Assembly (NCBI GenBank): GCA_037388885.1
Contig: JARRJS010000071.1
Span: forward strand, 1 to 36,050
Reading direction: 5' to 3'
Length of the DNA stretch: 36,050 bases
Source of the DNA: JARRJS01 sp037388885
GTDB lineage: Bacteria > Gemmatimonadota > Gemmatimonadetes > Longimicrobiales > RSA9
A program made the translations under genes and the position numbers. A model generated the notes under the pieces. The model was not told the DNA's origin, did not search any database, and saw only the letters and a list, made by a program, of their open reading frames with translations. Position 1 is the first letter of the stretch, and each line of letters begins with the position of its first letter. Positions 1 through 8,750 of this stretch are shown in pieces.

Positions 1-1813
<1,813 letters not shown>

Positions 1814-1817
<4 letters not shown>

Positions 1818-2692
1818 ACGAGGCCGGCGTCCTGTCCGGGCAGCGGGCCTGGCGCACGGGCCTCGGCTCGCTGTCGCTCGACAGGCCGCGAGTCATGGGC
1901 ATCCTGAACGTGACCCCGGACTCCTTCTGGGCAGGCAGCCGCAGCACGGACCCTTCGGAAGCGCTGGCCCGCGCGGACGCGATGCTGGAAGAGGGCGCGG
2001 ACCTGCTGGATGTGGGCGGGGAATCCACGCGCCCTGGCGCACGCGCCGTGTCGGCGGACCTGGAGGTGAGCCGCGTTGTGCCCGTGGTGCGCGCGCTGGC
2101 TCGTCGGTATCCTCAGGTACCCGTGTCCGTGGATACGGTGAAATCCGACGTTGCCCGCGCCGCCTTGGCGGAGGGCGCTGCCATCGTAAACGATGTCTCG
2201 GGCCTCCGCCTGGATCCCGCGCTGGGTCCCCTGGTCGCAGAGCACGGAGCCGGGTTGGTGCTGATGCATTCCCGTGGAACGGTGGAACGCATGGCGAGCT
2301 ATGACGAGGCCGACTACGACGCGGATGCCGTCGGGCTCGTCGTGCGCGAGCTGTCGGTCGCCCTGCAGCGCGCCGCAGAGGCCGGAGTGGACGAGGCGTC
2401 CATCGTCGTCGACCCAGGCCTCGGCTTCGCCAAGCGCACCGACCACAGCGTCGACGTTCTCGCCGGCCTGCCCCGCATTGCCGCCCTGGGCCGGCCGATC
2501 CTGGTGGGCCCCTCCCGCAAGCGCTTCATTGGCGAGTTGGCCGGCGGTGCGCCACCCGAAGACCGGCTGCCGGGCACCATCGCGGCCTGCGTCGCCGCCC
2601 TCGACCGCGGCGCCAGCATCTTCCGGGTCCATGATGTGGGGCCGGTGCGCCAGGCCCTGACCGTCGCCCACGCCATCCGCGCAGAACGCTGA
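1814..2692 (+). CDS. folP: Dihydropteroate synthase
   Basis: Joins 6-hydroxymethyl-7,8-dihydropterin pyrophosphate to p-aminobenzoate in folate synthesis, in the cytoplasm. The 292 residues show the family signatures: MGILNVTPDSF near residue 30, GGESTRPGA near 73, SVDTVKSDVARAALAEGA with VNDVSG following, DPGLGFAKRTDHS near 200, and GPSRKRFIG near 235. The loop after NVTPDSF reads WAGS where many enzymes have SDGG, so loop 1 differs in detail, but no Phe-Gly insertion typical of Sul resistance enzymes is seen. The ATG overlaps the ftsH stop by four bases and the TGA shares one base with the cdaA ATG, so it sits inside an ftsH-folP-cdaA transcription unit. Confidence 0.96.
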
Positions 2693-3483
2693 TGCAGATG
2701 CTCGGCCGCTATGCGTTTCTGCTGCCCCGCCCCAAGGACCTGATCCAGATCGTCATCGTTGCCGTGGCGGTGTACTACGTCCTGCGTCTCGCCGCCCGGA
2801 CGCGCGCCATGCAGATGCTGATCGGCCTGCTGCTTGTGGCCATCACGTACCTTCTGGCCCGCCTGCTGGACCTGAACCTGATTCGCGTGCTGCTGGAGAA
2901 GCTGTTCCAGTACGGGGCCATTGCCGCCATCATCATCTTCCACCCCGAGCTGCGTGCGGCCCTGGCGCGGTTGGGCCGCAGCCGCATGCTCCACCTGTTC
3001 AACAAGATGGAAGAGAGCGAGGTGGCGGACGAACTGGTGGAGGCGGTGGACCGACTGTCCCGGGCGCGGATCGGCGCCATCATCGCCCTGCAGCGAGCCG
3101 TGGGCTTGGACGAATATGCGGAAACGGGCACGCGCATCCAGGCGCGCATGTCCGCCGACATCCTGGTCAGCATCTTCGCGCCTTACGGCCCCCTGCACGA
3201 CGGTGCGGTGCTGGTGGAGGGCGACACCATCATCGCGGCCGGCGTCATCCTGCCGCTCACACAGTTCCCGGTGGCCGACAAGAGCCTGGGAACGAGGCAC
3301 CGCGCGGCGCTCGGCCTCTCGGAGGAGACGGATGCCGTGGTCATTGTGGTGAGCGAGGAAACCGCCCAGGTTTCCATCGCGAGTCGTGGCCGCTTGGAGC
3401 GAAATGTGGGCGGCGAGCGGCTCAGGAGCGCGCTGGCGGGACCTGAAGGGTCGACCCCACAGGTCACCGCCGAGGCGCGTTGA
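2692..3483 (+). CDS. cdaA: Diadenylate cyclase CdaA (c-di-AMP synthase)
   Basis: Makes cyclic di-AMP from two ATP at the inner membrane. Of 263 residues, about 15-33 and 41-66 are hydrophobic membrane segments, with a third hydrophobic stretch about 72-83 ending in FHPELRAALARLGR, the usual lead into the DAC domain. The DisA_N/DAC active-site motifs are present: DGA at 170-172 and GTRHRA at 200-205. The start ATG overlaps the folP stop (TGATG). CdaR and glmM, the usual Firmicutes partners, do not follow; instead the gene is adjacent to folP. The tail after about 240 is short and probably disordered. The last codons contain the -35 box of the next operon. Confidence 0.95.
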   Translation: MQMLGRYAFLLPRPKDLIQIVIVAVAVYYVLRLAARTRAMQMLIGLLLVAITYLLARLLDLNLIRVLLEKLFQYGAIAAIIIFHPELRAALARLGRSRMLHLFNKMEESEVADELVEAVDRLSRARIGAIIALQRAVGLDEYAETGTRIQARMSADILVSIFAPYGPLHDGAVLVEGDTIIAAGVILPLTQFPVADKSLGTRHRAALGLSEETDAVVIVVSEETAQVSIASRGRLERNVGGERLRSALAGPEGSTPQVTAEAR

Positions 3484-3508
3484 CAGGCCGCAGCACGGCT
3501 TCTACATT
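3480..3508 (+). promoter_or_regulatory. Sigma70-like promoter for the exbB-exbD-exbD-tonB operon
   Basis: A perfect TTGACA (3480-3485) is followed after 17 bases by TACATT (3503-3508, four of six matches to TATAAT). The -35 box overlaps the cdaA stop codon. Transcription would begin near 3515, giving a leader of about 50 bases before the chosen exbB start at 3567. Read from the sequence only. Confidence 0.7.
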
Positions 3509-3553
3509 CCGTCGAATATCATCCAGCAGGGCGATTTTGACGCAACCTCCTGC

Positions 3554-3560
3554 GAGGGAG
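3554..3560 (+). promoter_or_regulatory. Ribosome binding site deciding the exbB start
   Basis: GAGGGAG six bases before the TTG at 3567. It supports a TTG start there rather than the TTG at 3480, which is really the -35 box, or the ATG at 3591. Confidence 0.6.
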
Positions 3561-3566
3561 CGACTC

Positions 3567-4352
3567 TTGCAAGGTACCGAATTCAACTTGATGCAGCTGT
3601 TCGCCGACGGCGGCGTGATGATGTACCCATTGGTGCTGTGCTCGCTCCTGGGGCTCGGCGTCATCATCGCGAAGGCGTGGACGCTGTGGGTGGCGCATCG
3701 CAAGTCGCGTTTCGTGCTGGATCAGGTCGGCGACCTGGGAGAGCAGGGGCAGCTGGAAGACGCGATTCAGGTCGCGGAGGGAACGCCGGGTCCCGTCGCG
3801 GCGATTCTGCTGTCCGGTCTCAGGCGTCTGAAGGAGGAGAAGGCGTCAGGCGCGGACATCGAGAAGGCGGTGCAGACCACGGGCTTCATCGAGCTCGGCT
3901 TCCTGGAACGTGGCCTGGTCGTTCTGGCGACGGTGGCGAACGTGGCCCCGCTCATGGGCTTCCTCGGCACGGTGGCCGGCATGATCTCGGCGTTCGGTGC
4001 CATCGCGCAGGCGGGCCAGGTGGAGGCATCGCTGGTGGCGGGAGGCATCAAGATCGCCCTGATCACGACGGCAACCGGCTTGATCATCGCCGTGCCGGTG
4101 AACATCGCCTACAATTACTTCGTGACCCGGATCGACAAGCTGATCGTGGACATGGAGGAAGGCACTCGTGCGGTGCTGGACATGATCTATCGCATGGAAC
4201 AACAGGGTCAGCTCCAGCTGGCGGGGGCGCCGGGTGGTGTGCCGGCCCAGGCGCTGGAAGAACGGCCCCGACCCGCGTCCACGCTGAGCGACACGGAGCC
4301 GGCGGAAAAGCCGCGCGTGGAGCCTGGCGAGTCGGGCGGGGTAGAAGAGTAG
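3567..4352 (+). CDS. exbB: ExbB/TolQ-type proton channel subunit
   Basis: Inner-membrane proton channel subunit that, with ExbD, energises TonB (or TolR/TolA) using the proton motive force. The chosen TTG start gives 261 residues beginning MQGTEFNLMQLFADGG. Membrane helix 1 is about 18-40 (YPLVLCSLLGLGVIIAKAW). The MotA/TolQ/ExbB domain follows, with two further helices at about 112-140 (VANVAPLMGFLGTVAGMISA) and 155-183 (GIKIALITTATGLIIAVPVN). The C-terminus is a charged tail of about 50 residues. The frame remains open back to 3480, but that region is promoter and leader. The downstream exbD, exbD, tonB order argues for ExbB rather than TolQ. Confidence 0.9.
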   Translation: MQGTEFNLMQLFADGGVMMYPLVLCSLLGLGVIIAKAWTLWVAHRKSRFVLDQVGDLGEQGQLEDAIQVAEGTPGPVAAILLSGLRRLKEEKASGADIEKAVQTTGFIELGFLERGLVVLATVANVAPLMGFLGTVAGMISAFGAIAQAGQVEASLVAGGIKIALITTATGLIIAVPVNIAYNYFVTRIDKLIVDMEEGTRAVLDMIYRMEQQGQLQLAGAPGGVPAQALEERPRPASTLSDTEPAEKPRVEPGESGGVEE

Positions 4353-4380
4353 GAACGGCAACCGGGATTGACGACGACAC

Positions 4381-4803
4381 ATGGCGATTCTCAAGAAGAA
4401 GTCGAGGGCGTCCGGCGAGATTCCGACCTCGTCGATGGCGGACATCGCGTTCCTGCTGCTGATCTTCTTTCTGACCACGACGATCTTCGACGAGGAGCAC
4501 GGGCTGCCGATCGTGCTGCCGGAGTCCCAGAAGACGGTAGCGGTCTCGCAGAAGAACATCTTGCACCTGATGGTGCAGCCCACCGGCGTGGTGGACGTGA
4601 AGCGAGGCGCGAGCCCGCAGGTGCAGTCGGTCCCGTCGCGTCAGATCGGGGATATCTGGCGCCTGGAATCGGAGCAGAATCCCAACCTGATCGCTTCAGT
4701 GAAGACCGCGCCGAACGCGCCCTACAAGTACATGATCGACGTGCTCGACCAGTTGCAGCAGGCCGGCGCGGAGCGCATCTCCCTTCAGATGCTGGAGCAG
4801 TGA
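4381..4803 (+). CDS. exbD: ExbD/TolR-type biopolymer transport protein (first copy)
   Basis: Single-pass partner of ExbB. The 140 residues have a short cytoplasmic N-terminus, a membrane helix at about 20-38 (MADIAFLLLIFFLTTTIFD) carrying the conserved protonatable Asp21, and a periplasmic domain. This copy has a longer periplasmic linker (VDVKRGASPQVQ) than the second. There is no obvious Shine-Dalgarno sequence in front of the ATG; 28 bases separate it from exbB. It is paired with a second, diverged exbD immediately downstream, as in many TonB systems of Bacteroidota and relatives. Confidence 0.92.
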   Translation: MAILKKKSRASGEIPTSSMADIAFLLLIFFLTTTIFDEEHGLPIVLPESQKTVAVSQKNILHLMVQPTGVVDVKRGASPQVQSVPSRQIGDIWRLESEQNPNLIASVKTAPNAPYKYMIDVLDQLQQAGAERISLQMLEQ

Positions 4804-4806
4804 GCC

Positions 4807-5253
4807 ATGGCTGACCGCGGTCCATTCGAACGTAAGTCGAAAGCGTCGAGTGACATTCCGTCGTCGTCGCTCGCCGACATGGCGTTCCTGCTTCTCATCT
4901 TCTTCATGGTCAGCACCACGTTCCCGAAGGAGCGGCCCCGGAAGATGCCGTGGCCGGTGGCGGAGGCGACGCAGAAGCTGGACGAGCCGCGCAAGGACAT
5001 CCTGCACGTCTACGTGGAGAAGGACGGCACCATCTACATCAACGACGCCCGCATCCCGCCGGAACAGGTGGCGGCCGTGGTGGCGCCGCTGTACGAGCAG
5101 ACGGAGCAGCAGCTGGTCGTCGTATTGCGGGCAGACCGCGATGTGCCTTATCATTTTATAGACGCCGTGCAGCAACAGCTGGAAAAGGCACACGCCGTGC
5201 GTGTGACGTTCTATACGGATCTCGAGCAGCGAATCACCCGTCAGCGGAGGTAG
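4807..5253 (+). CDS. exbD: ExbD/TolR-type biopolymer transport protein (second copy)
   Basis: Second ExbD paralogue, 148 residues, beginning three bases after the first exbD stop. The membrane helix (LADMAFLLLIFFMVSTTFP, about 22-40) carries the conserved Asp24. The periplasmic domain (DGTIYINDARIPPEQVAAVV, then VVLRADRDVPYHFIDAVQQQ) fits the ExbD/TolR fold. The two copies share the N-terminal KSKASS(D/E)IP pattern but differ in the periplasm, so they may form mixed dimers inside the ExbB pentamer; that is inference. Confidence 0.92.
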   Translation: MADRGPFERKSKASSDIPSSSLADMAFLLLIFFMVSTTFPKERPRKMPWPVAEATQKLDEPRKDILHVYVEKDGTIYINDARIPPEQVAAVVAPLYEQTEQQLVVVLRADRDVPYHFIDAVQQQLEKAHAVRVTFYTDLEQRITRQRR

Positions 5254-5259
5254 CTACCG

Positions 5260-5949
5260 ATGACCGAGAATCGACCCAATACGGGACGGTCGCCGGAGGT
5301 CCGCGAAACAGCGAACGAGCGGTTCAAGCGAGGCTTCAATAGCTGGTTCTGGGGTTCGCTGGGTGTGGCGACGGTCTTCCACTTCATCGTGTTCGCGTTC
5401 ATGCCGAAGTTCTCGGCGGCGGACATGAGCATGGGACCCACCCAGGAGCTGGAGACCGTAGAGCTCCCGCCGGAGATCAAGATCCCGCCGCCGCCGAAGG
5501 CGATTCAGCGGCCGGCGACGCCGGTGGTGGCGTCTGCATCGGTGAAGCAGGACATCACCATCGCGCCGACGACGTTCGAGTCGAACCCGATCGAGAACCT
5601 GCCGCCACCGCCGTCCGCCGAGTCGAAGGACATCTCGGCTGCGCCGACCTTCACGCCGTTCACCGTCCGGCCGGAGTTGAAGAACAAGACCGAGGTGGCG
5701 AAGGCGCTGGAACGGTTCTATCCCCCGCTGCTGCGGGATGCGGGGATCAGCGGCACGGTGCAGATGTGGTTCTTCATCGACGAGAACGGCAAGGTCCAGA
5801 AGACGCAGGTCAACCAGTCGAGCGGCTACGAGGCGTTCGACGAGGCGGCCAAGAAGGTCGCGCAGCTGATGCAGTTCTCGCCGGCCCTGAACCGGGACAA
5901 GAAGGTACCGGTCTGGGTCTCGATTCCGATCGTGTTCCAGACGCAGTAG
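5260..5949 (+). CDS. tonB: Energy transducer TonB
   Basis: Transmits proton-motive energy from ExbB/ExbD to TonB-dependent outer-membrane receptors. The 229 residues contain one membrane helix at about 27-48 (SWFWGSLGVATVFHFIVFAF), a short proline-rich periplasmic linker (PPEIKIPPPPKAIQRPATP, about 68-90) and a C-terminal TonB domain from about 145 (YPPLLRDAGISGTVQMWFFI through QMQFSP-type repeats to VWVSIPIVFQ). GGAGG at 5246-5250, overlapping the previous stop, is the ribosome binding site. It is the last gene of the operon and is followed by an intrinsic terminator. TolA is excluded by the TonB-type C-terminus. Confidence 0.93.
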   Translation: MTENRPNTGRSPEVRETANERFKRGFNSWFWGSLGVATVFHFIVFAFMPKFSAADMSMGPTQELETVELPPEIKIPPPPKAIQRPATPVVASASVKQDITIAPTTFESNPIENLPPPPSAESKDISAAPTFTPFTVRPELKNKTEVAKALERFYPPLLRDAGISGTVQMWFFIDENGKVQKTQVNQSSGYEAFDEAAKKVAQLMQFSPALNRDKKVPVWVSIPIVFQTQ

Positions 5950-5988
5950 CGATCGGCGCCGAACGAGCGCGGCAGGAGCCGCAATGTC

Positions 5989-6023
5989 ACGAGGGGATCG
6001 CCGGGCGCGGTCCCCTCGTTGTT
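5989..6023 (+). terminator. Intrinsic terminator of the tonB operon
   Basis: A continuous 13-bp stem (5989-6001 with 6007-6019, one T-G wobble) closes a five-base loop (CGGGC) and is followed by TTGTTTGT. It lies 40 bases after the tonB stop. Confidence 0.85.
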
Positions 6024-6038
6024 TGTGCCCGCGCGGCG

Positions 6039-6067
6039 TTGATCTTTCCCTGGCAAGCCGGTAAGAT
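6039..6067 (+). promoter_or_regulatory. Sigma70-like promoter for yggS-divIVA
   Basis: TTGATC (6039-6044), a 17-base spacer, and TAAGAT (6062-6067), each hexamer four of six to consensus. The expected start of transcription, about 6073-6075, lies only two to four bases before the ATG at 6077, so the message would be nearly leaderless. Confidence 0.55.
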
Positions 6068-6076
6068 TCGACGTTT

Positions 6077-6769
6077 ATGTATGATGCACGAATTCGCGAG
6101 ACGCTGCCGCGGGTGCGGGAACGCATCGCCCGGGCGCTCGAGCGGGCGGGGCGCCCGGACGAAGTGGAGTTGGTGGCGGTGACGAAGGGGCACCCGCTGG
6201 ACGCGGTGCGAGCGGCGGTCGCGGCGGGTCTGGGTGTGCTGGGCGAGAACCGGGTGCAGGAGCTGGACGAGAAGGTGGCGGCGGTGGGTCGTACGTATGC
6301 CGAATGGCATCTGATCGGGCACCTGCAACGGAACAAGGTGCGGCGCTCGCTGGCCCTGTTCGATCGAATCCACTCCATCGATTCGTTGAGGCTGGCGCGG
6401 ACGCTGTCGGCGGAGGCGGGGCGGACAGAGCGAGAAGTGCGCGGTTACGTGCAGGTGAACGTGTCCGGTGAGGAGACGAAGGGCGGGTTCGAAGGTGCGG
6501 AGGTGGTGGACGCGCTCGGCGTGATCGTGGAGCTGCCCTGGCTGCACGTGGATGGCTTGATGACGATGGCGCCGCTGACGGATGACGCGGGCACGCTGCA
6601 TAAAACGTTCGGCGCGGCGCGGCGCCTGCTGGAAGAAGCGAAGCGACAGTTCCCGGTTGTGGGTGGGGGCCTGTCGATGGGGATGTCGAACGACTTCGAG
6701 ATCGCCCTCGAGGAGGGCGCGACGATCCTCAGGCTCGGAACCGTCCTGTTCGGGGAGCGACGCACATGA
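6077..6769 (+). CDS. yggS: YggS/PLPBP family pyridoxal phosphate homeostasis protein
   Basis: Single-domain PLP-binding protein of the alanine-racemase-like TIM barrel fold, involved in vitamin B6 homeostasis; no enzymatic reaction is established for the family. The 230 residues show VAVTKGHPLDAV with the PLP lysine near 36, GENRVQEL near 57, WHLIGHLQRNKVR near 77, VNVSGEETKGGF near 131, and the C-terminal LSMGMSNDFEIALEEGATILR phosphate-binding segment. The length is typical. The ATG lies just downstream of a promoter. The stop overlaps the divIVA start (ATGA); yggS next to divIVA-type division genes is a familiar arrangement. Confidence 0.95.
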   Translation: MYDARIRETLPRVRERIARALERAGRPDEVELVAVTKGHPLDAVRAAVAAGLGVLGENRVQELDEKVAAVGRTYAEWHLIGHLQRNKVRRSLALFDRIHSIDSLRLARTLSAEAGRTEREVRGYVQVNVSGEETKGGFEGAEVVDALGVIVELPWLHVDGLMTMAPLTDDAGTLHKTFGAARRLLEEAKRQFPVVGGGLSMGMSNDFEIALEEGATILRLGTVLFGERRT

Positions 6770-7455
6770 TCGATCTTACACCGCTCGAAGTACGACAGAA
6801 GAAAGGCGATTTTCGTCGCGCATTCCGGGGCTACGACGGAGAGTTGGTGAACGATTTCCTGGACCTGGTCGCCGACCGCATGGAGGAGCTGGTCAAGGCG
6901 AACATGGCATTCCGGGACCAGGTCGGGGAGCTGGAAGAGGAGCTGGCGGAGTTCCGGGAGAAGGAGCGGATGCTGGTCGACGCGCTCATGGCTGCGGAAC
7001 GGCTGCGGGACGAGATGCGGGAAGCGGCGGAGAAGGAAGCGCAGCTGATGATGCGGGAAGCTGAGCTGAATGCGGAGACGCACCGGACGCAGGCGGCACA
7101 GGCACTGGTGAAGGAGGAGGCCCTGATTCGGACGGTCCAGGCACGTCGTGTACAGGTCGTGCGCGAATTCCGCAGCTTCCTGGAGCGGGAGATGGCAGAG
7201 TTGGCCGTGGCCGAGGAGCGTCTGACGAATCAGGAGGCCCAGAGGCACGCGGGTGGCGCTGCGCCCGACGTCCCCGAAGACGCCGAAAAGGGAGCAGAGG
7301 AATCCGAGGCCGACGCGGCGGATGAGGAGGCGGCATCCGCTTCGGGCGAGGCTGACGCCGATGCGGAGGCGCCCGAGGCGAAGGCGGAAGGGAAGGGGTC
7401 CGGTTCTCGCCGGAGCCGCCAGACGGACCAGCCTTCGTCGCTGGTGGAGAAGTAG
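6766..7455 (+). CDS. divIVA: DivIVA domain protein
   Basis: Probable DivIVA/GpsB-type coiled-coil protein that binds curved or polar membrane and organises growth or division. The N-terminal lipid-binding module is visible: LTPLEVRQKKGDFRRAFRGY, then DGELVNDFLDLVADRMEEL (about 3-44). It is followed by a long charged coiled coil to about 150. The last 70 residues are a strongly acidic, low-complexity tail (EADAADEEAASAS...) ending in a basic patch and SSLVEK. The start overlaps the yggS stop by four bases; the TAG shares one base with the next GTG start. With an Mgl polarity system elsewhere in the window, a role in pole marking is a reasonable guess but not shown. Confidence 0.9.
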   Translation: MIDLTPLEVRQKKGDFRRAFRGYDGELVNDFLDLVADRMEELVKANMAFRDQVGELEEELAEFREKERMLVDALMAAERLRDEMREAAEKEAQLMMREAELNAETHRTQAAQALVKEEALIRTVQARRVQVVREFRSFLEREMAELAVAEERLTNQEAQRHAGGAAPDVPEDAEKGAEESEADAADEEAASASGEADADAEAPEAKAEGKGSGSRRSRQTDQPSSLVEK

Positions 7456-8300
7456 TGCCGGGCACGGACCAGCGGGCGGCACTGGAGGAGGCGGCCTCCG
7501 CTGTCCGGGCGCACAGCGCGTTGAAGCCCCGTGTAGCGATCATCCTGGGCACGGGCCTGGGCGGGCTGGCGAAGGAGATCGACGTGGCGGTGTCGATCCC
7601 GTACCCGGATCTGCCCCATTTCCCCATTCCCACGGTGGAAACGCACTCGGGCCGTCTGCTCCTGGGCACCCTCGGCGGGCAGGATGTAGTGGCCATGGAA
7701 GGTCGCCTGCACCACTACGAGGGCTATTCGATGAAGGAGATCACGTTCCCGGTGCGGGTGATGCGGCTGCTGGGGGCGGATGTGCTGATCGTGTCGAATG
7801 CCTGTGGCGGCATGAACCCGCTCTGGTCGCGGGGTGACCTGATGGTGCTGGACGATCACATCAACATGCTGGGCGACAACCCGCTGATCGGGCCGAACCT
7901 GGACGATCTCGGGCCTCGGTTCCCGGACATGTCCGAGCCGTACGACCGCGAGTTGCAGGCGTTGGCGGAGGCGGTGGCCCTGGAACAGGGCCTGGCCCTG
8001 CGCCGGGGCGTGTTCGTGGCGGTCACGGGCCCGAACCTGGAGACGCGAGCGGAGTATCGCATGCTGCGATCGCTGGGGGCGGACGTGGTGGGCATGAGCA
8101 CGGTGCCGGAAGTGATCGTGGCGCGGCACATGGACATGCGTGTGCTGGGCCTGAGCATCATCACGGACATGGGCCTGCCGGACGCGTTGAAGCCGGTGGA
8201 TGTACCGGAGATCATCCGGGTCGCGGGCGAGGCGGAGCCGAAGCTGACGGCCCTGATCCAGGGTGTCCTGACCCGCATGGACGAACGGGAACAGGCATGA
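7455..8300 (+). CDS. Purine nucleoside phosphorylase (trimeric type)
   Basis: Phosphorolysis of purine nucleosides to base and ribose-1-phosphate in purine salvage. The 281 residues carry the low-molecular-mass PNP signatures: ILGTGLGGLAKEID near 30, MEGRLHHYEGYSM near 82, the family stretch NACGGMNPLWSRGD near 117, GPNLETRAEYRML near 193 and GADVVGMSTVPE near 210. The segment after ITDMGLPDALKPV resembles Bacteroidota PNPs, with Asp where mammalian PNP has the Asn that selects 6-oxopurines, so the substrate range may differ. The start is a GTG overlapping the divIVA stop by one base. Confidence 0.92.
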   Translation: MPGTDQRAALEEAASAVRAHSALKPRVAIILGTGLGGLAKEIDVAVSIPYPDLPHFPIPTVETHSGRLLLGTLGGQDVVAMEGRLHHYEGYSMKEITFPVRVMRLLGADVLIVSNACGGMNPLWSRGDLMVLDDHINMLGDNPLIGPNLDDLGPRFPDMSEPYDRELQALAEAVALEQGLALRRGVFVAVTGPNLETRAEYRMLRSLGADVVGMSTVPEVIVARHMDMRVLGLSIITDMGLPDALKPVDVPEIIRVAGEAEPKLTALIQGVLTRMDEREQA

Positions 8301-8350
8301 CGCGCTGCGCCCCAAAAAGGTCGTCGCGTTCCCCTACAACCTGAAATTCG

Positions 8351-8750
8351 ATGAAGTATCCGGAGTACCCCGACCACCGCACGCAGCTGGAAGATGCGGT
8401 CCTGGAGCGCTGGCGAGCCGACGACGTGTTCGCCCGCACGTTGAAGGCGCGCGAAGGTGCGCCCGAGTTCGTGTTCTACGAAGGGCCGCCGACGGCGAAC
8501 GGCCGCCCGGGCCTGCACCATGTGGTCAGCCGAACGCTGAAGGACCTGGTGTGCCGGTACCAGACGATGCGTGGTCGGCACGTGACGCGCATCGCGGGCT
8601 GGGACACCCACGGCCTGCCGGTGGAGATCGAGGCGGAGAAGAAGCTGGGCATCAGCGGCAAGCGCGAGATCGAGGAAGTGGGCGTGGCACGCTTCAATGA
8701 GGTGTGCCGCGAGAGCGTGTTTACGTACAAGGAGGAGTGGGAGCGGCTAC
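8351..8750 (+). CDS. ileS: Isoleucyl-tRNA synthetase, 5' part of a broken gene
   Basis: N-terminal part of the enzyme that charges tRNA-Ile. The ATG at 8351 begins MKYPEYPDHRTQLEDAVLER. The class I signature region follows, EGPPTANGRPGLHHVVSRTL, and then GWDTHGLPVEIEAEKK. The HIGH box is GLHH (residues 54-57; 8510-8521), the noncanonical GXHH form seen in a subset of IleS2 enzymes. Similarity continues to FTYKEEWER at about 8746; the frame stays open to 9280 but encodes an unrelated alanine/glycine-rich sequence. Compared with Thermus-type IleS, about 38 residues linking EEWER to YKGYK are missing and the frame changes. The rest of the gene is in the next entry. Confidence 0.88.
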
